This document shows, one piece after another, positions 49,731 to 61,345 of a DNA stretch of 64,000 nt. The notes under the pieces were generated by a model that saw nothing but the letters and a program-made list of their open reading frames with translations, had not been told where the DNA came from and ran no database searches. Position numbers and translations under genes: made by a program. The stretch covers positions 1,168,234 to 1,232,233 of the forward strand of contig OX465592.1 in NCBI GenBank assembly GCA_950022655.1, given 5' to 3'. How positions within the stretch are numbered: the first letter of the stretch is position 1; every line of letters starts with the position of its first letter. The DNA comes from Alentia gelatinosa. Taxonomy: Eukaryota > Annelida > Polychaeta > Phyllodocida > Polynoidae.

Positions 49731-51596
49731 CTGTTGCCTGATGTATTTTGGACTTGGGAGCTGTTACTGCCTCAGTAAGTGCCTCAGTTGTAGCAGGCAT
49801 AGTTTGGCCTTCAGTACCTTTAGGTGTGATCATTTGAAGTGTAGTTTCATCAGTAGCAGCAGTAGCAGTCAACAGGCTTGTAGGAGTGACAGTTGACATC
49901 AGTGTCTCTGTAACTTCAGTAGTCTTTTCTGTGCCTGATGTTTTCACGGGTATTGTGACCTCTGTAACTGATTGCTTAGCTGTAACTGTTGCGGTTCCTT
50001 CAGTGGTTATGGTAGATGGGGAAACTTCAGTAACTGCAATGGTTGAAGGCTGTGTTGCAAGCTCGGCTGCAGTCACTTCAGTGGTTGTTGGAAGTGCAGT
50101 TGTGTTATCCAATGCTGTTCTAGCAGTCTGTCCCTCAGTATGGGCAGCAGTGGTGGACATGAGACCTTTTACTTGTGTGGTTGCTGGTACAGCAGTAGTC
50201 TGAGATGTAAGAGGGCCTTTAGGAGTGTTCTCTGTAGTTCTTACAGACAAAGGTTCCTCAGTTATCACTGTTGTGGCAGTTGTATTTGGCTCTATCATTG
50301 TAGGAAGTTCACTGCTTCTGGCGGTAGGCAAGACCTTTGTAGATGCACTGGTTGCCTCCACTGTGTTGGTTTCAGTTTTAGTAGTTTCTGCTGACTTTGT
50401 TACCGTCTCTGTTGGACTAGTCAAAGGAGGAGTGGAGAGTTCTTGACTGCTTTCTGAGTTGACAACTGTAACAGGAGCCTCTGTTGTCTGAAGAGTAGTT
50501 GAAGCACTGGTAGATTCTGTCTTGCTCAACACTGTTGAAGTAGCTTCAATGGTTTGGTTTTGATCAGTAGGTTTACCTGTTGTCCAAGCCGTTTGAGATC
50601 TCTCAGATGTTATTTTGTTTGTCATAGTTTCAGTGGTTTCAGCTGTGGTGGTGATGGTGGGACCTGTACTAGTGGTGCTACTAGTTATGCTTATTGAAGG
50701 TGACTTCTCTGATGTCACTGCCTTTGTAGTGGTCTCACTTGTCAAGCCACTTGCAGGGACAGTACTTGTTTCCTTGGAGGATATGTTAATGGTAGTTGTC
50801 TCAAGCATCCCAACATCTGTAGGTGCACTGGTGGTTGCCTGAGTTTCCTCAGGGCCTGTAGACCCCTGGAAGTTCGGAGTAGTTGATGTCTCTGTCCTCA
50901 TTGAATTTGTCCCACTTTCAGTTGTCATTCCACTTGAAGGTTCTTCTGTTCTGGAGCCTGTCATCATCAATGTAGGTTCCATAGTTGCCTCCACTGTGGT
51001 AGGTAGAGTTTCTTTGATTTGGGTAGTCATTGTTATTGCTTGTGTTTGACTAGTAGGAATGTTTGTAGGCAGTTTGGTTGAACCTTCTGTGCTTGTGAAT
51101 GTGACAGCAGCTTCTGTTGCTTGGAGCGTTGATTGCTCACTGGTAGTTTTCTCTCTCCTCAGGACAGTGCTGGATTGGGAGCCAGTAGTTGGACTCTGGG
51201 TCATTGTTGCACTTGTAGGTTCTTCAGTTGGTACAGAAGTTGTCAGCACTGCTGTGGTTTCTACAGATTCTACAGTTGGTATTGATATATTTGCTTTACC
51301 AGTATTACCACTTGTGGATCCCACTGTTGTTTGGTCTGCAGCAACAGTTCTTGTAAGAGTCTCATTTGCCATTGGAGATGCAACAGAAGTCTGTGATGCC
51401 AATGGTCTTGTAGGAGACTCTGTTTCAGTCACTGTTGTGGGAGGATGACTGGTCAAATCTGTAGCAGTCATTGTTGTATATGACTGAGTAGTTGGTGCTT
51501 TGGTTTTTCTCTCTATAGTGCCTGTTTTCGTCTGGGCCTCAGTTGTCAAGGCTGTCATGGGATGAGTCTCTGTCACAGTAGTAGTTACATCTCCTC
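49731..51596 (-). CDS. Mucin-like large exon 18
   Basis: Full length. Markers: PMANETL, NSMRTE, VPASG, STPPLT, KGLMS and LQMITP. Private SQTAWTTGKP (Arg to Trp, plus GTCCAAGCC near 50583) is the only Trp I found in the array's reading frame. It is the counterpart of exon 7 in the 11-unit repeat, though only part of its markers agree. Confidence 0.87.
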
Positions 51597-51861
51597 CTGG
51601 TATGAAAAGGAGGAGAGCATGTTTCTTGTGTTATCAGTTATACATATGTATAGACTTTGTTACTAATGGAAAATGCAGGTGGCTAAGTCTAGCTTTCAAA
51701 GCCACTTGTACTTTATCACAACAACAAACCACAGTATAAAGTAGAGATATTTCTGTATTTGATGGTTGAATTGGCAGTGAGGGGTGGGAGAAAAAGATCT
51801 GGAATAGATATCAAGACAGCAGAAGGATACTAACAAAGGACTAGAGTATATGCAAACTTAC

Positions 51862-51909
51862 CAGTAGCAGGTGCAGCTGTTGAGGCAGGTGATGTTACTG
51901 CCTCAGTGC
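51862..51909 (-). CDS. Small 48-bp exon 18
   Basis: Joins large exon 19 to large exon 18. The flanking intron A has GAGAAAAAG and ATATCAAGACAGCAG, as at small exon 7, plus GATGGTTGAATT, as at small exon 14. Confidence 0.82.
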
Positions 51910-52219
51910 CTGGAAAAGTACAAACATTGATTGGTGAGTGGTTTAGAAATATTCAGAACTTTGTATCTTAAGGGTGATCCTTTGATAAGACACAACATAC
52001 TACATAGTACAATGTGACTTACAAAGTACCACATGTCTGAGAAAATGGGAATTGTTATGACATCAAAAGTGGTGTTTTTTAAATGACAGGGTGAAACCAC
52101 GAAAAGTGGAGATGTGCAAATGTGAATATGTCTGCATGAGTTTCAGGAGATCAGTCTTTGTTGGTTCAGTTTCTAGTAAGAGTTTGAAGTCATAATGAAT
52201 TAATAGCTTTAGTCAGTAC

Positions 52220-54085
52220 CTGTTGCCTGATGTATTTTGGACTTGGGAGTTGTTACTGCCTCAGTAAGTGCCTCAGTTGTAGCAGGCATAGTTTGGCCTT
52301 CAGTACCTTTAGGTGTGGTCATTTGAAGTGTAGTTTCATCAGTAGCAGCAGTCGCAGTCAACAGGCTTGTAGGAGTGACAGTTGACATCAGTGTCTCTGT
52401 AACTTCAGTAGTCTTTTCTGTGCCCGATGTTTTCACGGGTATTGTGACCTCTGTAACTGATTGCTTAGCTGTAACTGTTACGGTTCCTTCAGTGGTTATG
52501 GTAGATGGGGAAACTTCAGTAACTGCAATGGTTGAAGGCTGTGTTGCAAGCTCGGCTGCAGTAACTTCAGTGGTTGTTGGAAGTGCAGTTGTGTTATCCA
52601 ATGCTGTTCTAGCAGTCTGTCCCTCAGTATGGGCAGCAGTGGTGGACACGAGACCTTTTACTTGTGTGGTTGCTGGTACAGCAGTAGTCTGAGATGTAAG
52701 AGGGCCTTTAGGAGTGTTCTCTGTAGTTCTTACAGACAAAGGTTCCTCCGTTATCACTGTTGTGGCAGTTGTATTTGGCTCTATCATTGTAGAAAGTTCA
52801 CTGCTTCTGGCGGTAGGCAAGACCTTTGTAGATGCACTGGTTGCCTCCACTGTGTTGGTTTCAGTTTTAGTAGTTTCTGCTGATTTTGTTACCGTCTCTG
52901 TTGGACTAGTCAAAGGATGAGTGGAGAGTTCTTGACTGCTTTCTGAGTTGACAACTGTAACAGGAGCCTCTGTTGTCTGAAGAGTAGTTGAAGCACTGGT
53001 AGATTCTGTCTTGCTCAACACTGTTGAAGTAGCTTCAATGGTTTGGTTTTGATCAGTAGGTTTACCTGTTGTCCGAGCCGTTTGAGATCTCTCAGATGTT
53101 ATTTTGTTTGTCATAGTTTCAGTGGTTTCAGCTGTGGTGGTGATGGTGGGACCTGTACTAGTGGTGCTACTAGTTATGCTTATTGAAGGTGACTTCTCTG
53201 ATGTCACTGCCTTTGTAGTGGTCTCACTTGTCAAGCCACTTGCAGGGACAGTACTTGTTTCCTTGGAGGATATGTTAATGGTAGTTGTCTCAAGCATCCC
53301 AACATCTGTAGGTGCACTGGTGGTTGTCTGAGTTTCCTCAGGGCCTGTAGACCCCTGGAAGTTCGGAGTAGTTGATGTCTCTGTCCTCATTGATTTTGTC
53401 CCACTTTCAGTTGTCATTCCACTTGAAGGTTCTTCTGTTCTGGAGCCTGTCATCATCAATGTAGGTTCCATAGTTGCCTCCACTGTGGTAGGTAGAGTTT
53501 CTTTGATTTGGGTAGTCATTGTTATTGCTTGTGTTTGACTAGTAGGAATGTTTGTAGGCAGTTTGGTTGAACCTTCTGTGCTTGTGAATGTGACAGCAGC
53601 TTCTGTTGCTTGGAGCGTTGATTGCTCACTGGTAGTTTTCTCTCTCCTCAGGACAGTGCTGGATTGGGAGCCAGTAGTTGGACTCTGGGTCATTGTTGCA
53701 CTTGTAGGTTCTTCAGTTGGTACAGAAGTTGTCAGCACTGCTGTGGTTTCTACAGATTCTACAGTTGGTATTGATATATTTGCTTTACCAGTATTACCAC
53801 TTGTGGATCCCACTGTTGTTTGGTCTGCAGCAACAGTTCTTGTAAGAGTCTCATTTGTCATTGGAGATGCAACAGAAGTCTGTGATGCCAATGGTCTTGT
53901 AGGAGACTCTGTTTCAGTCACTGTTGTGGGAGGATGACTGGTCAAATCTGTTGCAGTCATTGTTGTATATGACTGAGTAGTTGGTGCTTTGGTTTTTCTC
54001 TCTATAGTGCCTGTTTTCGTCTGGGCCTCAGTTGTCAAGGCTGTCATGGGATGAGTCTCTGTCACAGTAGTAGTTACATCTCCTC
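52220..54085 (-). CDS. Mucin-like large exon 19
   Basis: Full length with the complete exon-8 marker set: ETQTTTSAP, VPASG, STHPLT, SSELSTMIEP, TEGTVTVTAK, IPVKTSG and AVTTPKSK, and the same silent markers. I see no amino-acid difference from exon 8. Confidence 0.87.
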
Positions 54086-54350
54086 CTGGTATGAAAAGGA
54101 GGAGAGCATGTTTCTTGTGTTATCAGTTATACATATGTATAGACTTTGTTACTAATGGAAAATGCAGGTGGCTAAGTCTAGCTTTCAAAGCCACTTGTAC
54201 TTTATCACAACAACAAACCACAGTATAAAGTAGAGATATTTCTGTATTTGATGCTTGAATTGGCAGTGAGGGGTGGGAGACAAAGGTCTGGAATAGATAT
54301 TAAGACAACAGAAGGATGCTAACAAAGGACTAGAGTATATGCAAACTTAC

Positions 54351-54398
54351 CAGTAGCAGGTGCAGCTGTTGAGGCAGGTGATGTTACTGCCTCAGTGC
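54351..54398 (-). CDS. Small 48-bp exon 19
   Basis: Joins large exon 20 to large exon 19; standard, with the AGGTCTGG, CAGAAC and CAAGGTACC haplotype that is also found at the matching small exon 8. Confidence 0.82.
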
Positions 54399-54708
54399 CT
54401 GGAAAAGTACAAACATTGATTGGTGAGTGGTTTAGAAATATTCAGAACTTTGTATCTTAAGGGTGATCCTTTGATAAGACAGAACATACTACATAGTACA
54501 ATGTGACTTACAAGGTACCACATGTCTGAGAAAATGGGAATTGTTATGACATCAAAAGTGGTGTTTTTTAAATGACAGGGTGAAACCACGAAAAGTGGAG
54601 ATGTGCAAATGTGAATATGTCTGCATGAGTTTCAGGAGATCAGTCTTTGTTGGTTCAGTTTCTAGTAAGAGTTTGAAGTCATAATGAATTAATAGCTTTA
54701 GTCAGTAC

Positions 54709-56574
54709 CTGTTGCCTGATGTATTTTGGACTTGGGAGCTGTTACTGCCTCAGTAAGTGCCTCAGTTGTAGCAGGCATAGTTTGGCCTTCAGTACCTTTA
54801 GGTGTGATCATTTGAAGTGTAGTTTCATCAGTAGCAGCAGTAGCAGTCAACAGGCTTGTAGGAGTGACAGTTGACATCAGTGTCTCTGTAACTTCAGTAG
54901 TCTTTTCTGTGCCTGATGTTTTCACGGGTATTGTGACCTCTGTAACTGATTGCTTAGCTGTAACTGTTGCGGTTCCTTCAGTGGTTATGGTAGATGGGGA
55001 AACTTCAGTAACTGCAATGGTTGAAGGCTGTGTTGCAAGCTCGGCTGCAGTCACTTCAGTGGTTGTTGGAAGTGCAGTTGTGTTATCCAATGCTGTTCTA
55101 GCAGTCTGTCCCTCAGTATGGGCAGCAGTGGTGGATATGAGACCTTTTACTTGTGTGGTTGCTGGTACAGCAGTAGTCTGAGATGTAAGAGGGCCTTTAG
55201 GAGTGTTCTCTGTAGTTCTTACAGACAAAGGTTCCTCAGTTATCACTGTTGTGGCAGTTGTAGTTGGCTCTATCATTGTAGGAAGTTCACTGCTTCTGGC
55301 GGTAGGCAAGACCTTTGTAGATGCACTGGTTGCCTCCACTGTGTTGGTTTCAGTTTTAGTAGTTTCTGCTGACTTTGTTACCGTCTCTGTTGGACTAGTC
55401 AAAGGAGGAGTGGAGAGTTCTTGACTGCTTTCTGAGTTGACAACTGTAACAGGAGCCTCTGTTGTCTGAAGAGTAGTTGAAGCACTGGTAGATTCTGTCT
55501 TGCTCAACACTGTTGAAGTAGCTTCAATGGTTTGGTTTTGATCAGTAGGTTTGCCTGTTGTCCGAGCCGTTTGAGATCTCTCAGATGTTATTTTGTTTGT
55601 CATAGTTTCAGTGGTTTCAGCTGTGGTGGTGATGGTGGGACCTGTACTAGTGGTGCTACTAGTTATGCTTATTGAAGGTGACTTCTCTGATGTCACTGCC
55701 TTTGTAGTGGTCTCACTTGTCAAACCTGTTGCAGGGACAGTACTTGTTTCCTTGGAGGATATGTTAATGGTAGTTGTCTCAAGCATCCCAACATCTGTAG
55801 GTGCACTGGTGGTTGCCTGAGTTTCCTCAGGGCCTGTAGACCCCTGGAAGTTCGGAGTAGTTGATGTCTCTGTCCTCATTGATTTTGTCCCACTTTCAGT
55901 TGTCATTCCACTTGAAGGTTCTTCTGTTCTGGAGCCTGTCATCATCAATGTAGGTTCCATAGTTGCCTCCACTGTGGTAGGTAGAGTTTCTTTGATTTGG
56001 GTAGTCATTGTTATTGCTTGTGTTTGACTAGTAGGAATGTTTGTAGGCAGTTTGGTTGAACCTTCTGTGCTTGTGAATGTGACAGCAGCTTCTGTTGCTT
56101 GGAGCGTTGATTGCTCACTGGTAGTTTTCTCTCTCCTCAGGACAGTGCTGGATTGGGAGCCAGTAGTTGGACTCTGGGTCATTGTTGCACTTGTAGGTTC
56201 TTCAGTTGGTACAGAAGTTGTCAGCACTGCTGTGGTTTCTACAGATTCTACAGTTGGTATTGATATATTTGCTTTACCAGTATTACCACTTGTGGATCCC
56301 ACTGTTGTTTGGTCTGCAGCAACAGTTCTTGTAAGAGTCTCATTTGTCATTGGAGATGCAACAGAAGTCTGTGATGCCAATGGTCTTGTAGGAGACTCTG
56401 TTTCAGTCACTGTTGTGGGAGGATGACTGGTCAAATCTGTAGCAGTCATTGTTGTATATGACTGAGTAGTTGGTGCTTTGGTTTTTCTCTCTATAGTGCC
56501 TGTTTTCGTCTGGGCCTCAGTTGTCAAGGCTGTCATGGGATGAGTCTCTGTCACAGTAGTAGTTACATCTCCTC
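54709..56574 (-). CDS. Mucin-like large exon 20 (downstream of retroelement copy 3)
   Basis: Full length. Markers: STPPLT, KGLISTT (private Ile) and LQMITP, with VPATG and KSMRTE retained. Private EPTTTATT (Asn to Thr, plus GTAGTTGGC near 55262) removes one N-T-T sequon. It is the counterpart of exon 9: both have the retroelement in the preceding intron and STPPLT, but exon 9 has TNRVEATS and KGLMS. Confidence 0.87.
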
Positions 56575-56766
56575 CTGGTATGAAAAGGAGGAGAGCATGT
56601 TTCTTGTGTTATCAGTTATACATATGTATAGACTTTGTTACTAATGGAAAATGCAGGTGGCTAAGTCTAGCTTTCAAAGCCACTTGTACTTTATCACAAC
56701 AACAAACCACAGTATAAAGTAGAGATATTTCTGTATTTGATGCTTGAATTGGCAGTGAGGGGTGGG

Positions 56767-58429
56767 AGACCCCGACCCCTAAAACTGACAATAGTAGGAA
56801 GGTCACTGACTATCGGCCAATCTCGCAATTACCTCTACCGGGGAAACTGCTTGAGAAGCTTGTGCACCGAGACATCTTAAAATACCTGGACACACACGAG
56901 CTATTAGACGATAACCAAGGAGGTTTCAGGCCTGGTAGGTCAACGATTCTTACAACAGCATCACTTACTGATATGATTTATAAAAACATCGATGAGCAAC
57001 AAATCACAATAGGGACACTAATCGATTACACCAAGGCTTTTGATACAGTTGACCATAACATTCTAACAGATAAAATTTGCAAATATGGACTACATGACAC
57101 TACCTGCAATTGGATAAAAAACTACCTAACGAACAGAGAGCAGATTACCATAGCTAATAATAATCAGTCGCAGTTAAAGAAAATTACACATGGCGTACCC
57201 CAGGGCTCAACCCTGGGGCCTCTCTTGTTTCTGATATATATCAATGATCTCAGCCACTCACTGCGATCCTGTAAAGTTCTGCTCTATGCAGATGATGCCA
57301 TTATATTCACGGCTGACAAGAACTATGATATTGCGCATGAGAAACTCCAATCGGATATGAATCGTGTTAGTAACTGGTGCATAAATAATAAACTCACTCT
57401 GAACACCACCAAGACTAAAACCATGACATTTGGTACCCGTCAGAAAACTGCAAATCTTCAATACTCACCCATCTACCTAAATAATAGACAACTTGAAGAA
57501 GTGACTCATTTCAACTATCTTGGAATCAATTTAGACACTACCCTGACCTTTACACAGCACATCAAAAATCAAATCAAGCGAGCAAACCACAAGACCTACC
57601 TCCTATCACTAATCAGAAAGTACTTAAATACCAATCAGGCAATATTAATTTACAAAACAAAGGTGCTTCCCTTCTTCGAATACGGTGATGTTTTTTCACA
57701 CAACTGTAACCAAATTCTACTAAACAAACTCCAGTGCATTCAAAACAGAGCCTTAAAAATATGCCTTAAAGTACCGATGCTAACTAGTACTGCTGAGATC
57801 CACAAAAGAACTAACACAAACTATCTAACCGAAAGACGTGAAGTACATCTCTTGAACTTAGCTTTCAAAAGAAGTAAAATGAGAGGTTACATTGATGAGA
57901 ATGAGCGGAAGACCAGATATGGAGAGGGAATTATCCTTGCCACTAAAAGATTTAAGCTTGAATGCTACAGGAAAAGTATCAACTATAAAGCTGCACTCTT
58001 ATGGAACCACCTAGATCCGGAATCACGAAATATCAATAGTCAAAGTGAATTTAAATCCTTTACTAAAAGAATCCTCAAAGCCCAAAGAATAAACTACACT
58101 TAAATAATCATTATAATCTCATTATTTGTAAATGAACTCTGACAGCCAAAAAAGCCCAACCCATCCAACAGACAACAGGCTTAGCCTGAGTTGATTTGTA
58201 TCCGTGTAAATACTAATGTATGTATTCATGCATAACTGATTTAATGTCATGTTCTCCATTTGTTATTGTACTTATAACATATGACATACCTGTAAATATG
58301 TTGGTATAACTGAAAATGACTATGATAAAGTTGAATTTGTTACTGGCCACTGGAGCCTACTGAAAACAGGGTTCTACCCTAGTAGACCCTCCAGTCTAAA
58401 TAAAAGATCTAAAAAAAAAAAATAAAGAC
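56767..58429 (+). mobile_element. 5'-truncated non-LTR retrotransposon, copy 3
   Basis: The element is 56771..58425 with AGAC at 56767..56770 and 58426..58429. Break point, length, tail and target bases match copies 1 and 2. By eye it differs from copy 2 at two bases (a silent CAC/CAT His codon near 56898 and Val in motif B). It lies 21,571 bp from copy 2, exactly eight 2489-bp units plus one 1659-bp insertion. Confidence 0.88.
56772..58103 (+). pseudogene. Reverse transcriptase, 5'-truncated, copy 3
   Basis: A 443-residue open fragment with GVPQGSTLG (as copy 1) and LECYRKS (as copy 2). Motif A Asp and YADD are present, with no stop or frameshift. The mixed markers suggest a history of Arg to Cys before the copy 2/copy 3 split, or exchange between copies. 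Confidence 0.85.
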
Positions 58430-58498
58430 AAAGATCTGGAATAGATATTAAGACAACAGAAGGATACTAACAAAGGACTAGAGTATATGCAAACTTAC

Positions 58499-58546
58499 CA
58501 GTAGCAGGTGCAGCTGTTGAGGCAGGTGATGTTACTGCCTCAGTGC
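58499..58546 (-). CDS. Small 48-bp exon 20 (upstream of retroelement copy 3)
   Basis: Joins large exon 21 to large exon 20 across the enlarged intron 56575..58498. Exon and splice sites are standard. Confidence 0.82.
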
Positions 58547-58856
58547 CTGGAAAAGTACAAACATTGATTGGTGAGTGGTTTAGAAATATTCAGAACTTTG
58601 TATCTTAAGGGTGATCCTTTGATAAGACACAACATACTACATAGTACAATGTGACTTACAAAGTACCACATGTCTGAGAAAATGGGAATTGTTATGACAT
58701 CAAAAGTGGTGTTTTTTAAATGACAGGGTGAAACCACGAAAAGTGGAGATGTGCAAATGTGAATATGTCTGCATGAGTTTCAGGAGATCAGTCTTTGTTG
58801 GTTCAGTTTCTAGTAAGAGTTTGAAGTCATAATGAATTAATAGCTTTAGTCAGTAC

Positions 58857-60722
58857 CTGTTGCCTGATGTATTTTGGACTTGGGAGCTGTTACTGCCTCA
58901 GTAAGTGCCTCAGTTGTAGCAGGCATAGTTTGGCCTTCAGTACCTTTAGGTGTGATCATTTGAAGTGTAGTTTCATCAGTAGCAGCAGTAGCAGTCAACA
59001 GGCTTGTAGGAGTGACAGTTGACATCAGTGTCTCTGTAACATCAGTAGTCTTTTCTGTGCCTGATGTTTTCACGGGTATTGTGACCTCTGTAACTGATTG
59101 CTTAGCTGTAACTGTTGCGGTTCCTTCAGTGGTTATGGTAGATGGGGAAACTTCAGTAACTGCAATGGTTGAAGGCTGTGTTGCAAGCTCGGCTGCAGTC
59201 ACTTCAGTGGTTGTTGGAAGTGCAGTTGTGTTATCCAATGCTGTTCTAGCAGTCTGTCCCTCAGTATGGGCAGCAGTGGTGGACATGAGACCTTTTACTT
59301 GTGTGGTTGCTGGTACAGCAGTAGTCTGAGATGTAAGAGGGCCTTTAGGAGTGTTCTCTGTAGTTCTTACAGACAAAGGTTCCTCAGTTATCACTGTTGT
59401 GGCAGTTGTATTTGGCTCTATCATTGTAGGAAGTTCACTGCTTCTGGCGGAAGGCAAGACCTTTGTAGATGCACTGGTTGCCTCCACTGTGTTGGTTTCA
59501 GTTTTAGTAGTTTCTGCTGACTTTGTTACCGTCTCTGTTGGACTAGTCAAAGGAGGAGTGGAGAGTTCTTGACTGCTTTCTGAGTTGACAACTGTAACAG
59601 GAGCCTCTGTTGTCTGAAGAGTAGTTGAAGCACTGGTAGATTCTGTCTTGCTCAAGACTGTTGAAGTAGCTTCAATGGTTTGGTTTTGATCAGTAGGTTT
59701 ACCTGTTGTCCGAGCCGTTTGAGATCTCTCAGATGTTATTTTGTTTGTCATAGTTTCAGTGGTTTCAGCTGTGGTGGTGATGGTGGGACCTGTACTAGTG
59801 GTGCTACTAGTTATGCTTATTGAAGGTGACTTCTCTGATGTCACTGCCTTTGTAGTGGTCTCACTTGTCAAGCCACTTGCAGGGACAGTACTTGTTTCCT
59901 TGGAGGATATGTTAATGGTAGTTGTCTCAAGCATCCCAACATCTGTAGGTGCACTGGTGGTTGCCTGAGTTTCCTCAGGGCCTGTAGACCCCTGGAAGTT
60001 CGGAGTAGTTGATGTCTCTGTCCTCATTGAATTTGTCCCACTTTCAGTTGTCATTCCACTTGAAGGTTCTTCTGTTCTGGAGCCTGTCATCATCAATGTA
60101 GGTTCCATAGTTGCCTCCACTGTGGTAGGTAGAGTTTCTTTGATTTGGGTAGTCATTGTTATTGCTTGTGTTTGACTAGTAGGAATGTTTGTAGGCAGTT
60201 TGGTTGAACCTTCTGTGCTTGTGAATGTGACAGCAGCTTCTGTTGCTTGGAGCGTTGATTGCTCACTGGTAGTTTTCTCTCTCCTCAGGACAGTGCTGGA
60301 TTGGGAGCCAGTAGTTGGACTCTGGGTCATTGTTGCACTTGTAGGTTCTTCAGTTGGTACAGAAGTTGTCAGCACTGCTGTGGTTTCTACAGATTCTACA
60401 GTTGGTATTGATATATTTGCTTTACCAGTATTACCACTTGTGGATCCCACTGTTGTTTGGTCTGCAGCAACAGTTCTTGTAAGAGTCTCATTTGTCATTG
60501 GAGATGCAACAGAAGTCTGTGATGCCAATGGTCTTGTAGGAGACTCTGTTTCAGTCACTGTTGTGGGAGGATGACTGGTCAAATCTGTTGCAGTCATTGT
60601 TGTATATGACTGAGTAGTTGGTGCTTTGGTTTTTCTCTCTATAGTGCCTGTTTTCGTCTGGGCCTCAGTTGTCAAGGCTGTCATGGGATGAGTCTCTGTC
60701 ACAGTAGTAGTTACATCTCCTC
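58857..60722 (-). CDS. Mucin-like large exon 21
   Basis: Full length. Markers: NSMRTE, VPASG, STPPLT, VLPSARSS, KGLMS and LQMITP, as in exons 10 and 11, but AAELATQ and TTDVTETL. The latter is otherwise found only in exons 2, 3 and 5 at the left end. This suggests a short exchanged tract near 59041. Silent GTC Val marker near 59652. Confidence 0.87.
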
Positions 60723-60987
60723 CTGGTATGAAAAGGAGGAGAGCATGTTTCTTGTGTTATCAGTTATACATATGTATAGACTTTGTTACTAATGGAAAAT
60801 GCAGGTGGCTAAGTCTAGCTTTCAAAGCCACTTGTACTTTATCACAACAACAAACCACAGTATAAAGTAGAGATATTTCTGTATTTGATGCTTGAATTGG
60901 CAGTGAGGGGTGGGAGACAAAGGTCTGGAATAGATATTAAGACAACAGAAGGATGCTAACAAAGGACTAGAGTATATGCAAACTTAC

Positions 60988-61035
60988 CAGTAGCAGGTGC
61001 AGCTGTTGAGGCAGGTGATGTTACTGCCTCAGTGC
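60988..61035 (-). CDS. Small 48-bp exon 21
   Basis: Joins large exon 22 to large exon 21; standard exon, AGGTCTGG/GGATGC, CAGAAC and CAAGGTACC haplotype. Confidence 0.82.
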
Positions 61036-61345
61036 CTGGAAAAGTACAAACATTGATTGGTGAGTGGTTTAGAAATATTCAGAACTTTGTATCTTAAGGG
61101 TGATCCTTTGATAAGACAGAACATACTACATAGTACAATGTGACTTACAAGGTACCACATGTCTGAGAAAATGGGAATTGTTATGACATCAAAAGTGGTG
61201 TTTTTTAAATGACAGGGTGAAACCACGAAAAGTGGAGATGTGCAAATGTGAATATGTCTGCATGAGTTTCAGGAGATCAGTCTTTGTTGGTTCAGTTTCT
61301 AGTAAGAGTTTGAAGTCATAATGAATTAATAGCTTTAGTCAGTAC

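Larger units (their letters stand above)
49731..58546 (-). repeat. Higher-order repeat block, right copy (units 18-20 with retroelement)
   Basis: 8816 bp, the same length as 19040..27855 and offset by 30,691 bp: eleven 2489-bp units plus two retroelement insertions minus the 6-bp indel. Exon 18 differs from exon 7 in several markers (NSMRTE, STPPLT, Trp), so later exchange has altered one end of the block. Confidence 0.75.

Noticed and set aside
26076..58429. Three independent insertions into a hot spot
   Set aside because: Shared truncation point, target duplication and tail length, with almost no divergence, show one insertion copied with its host unit.
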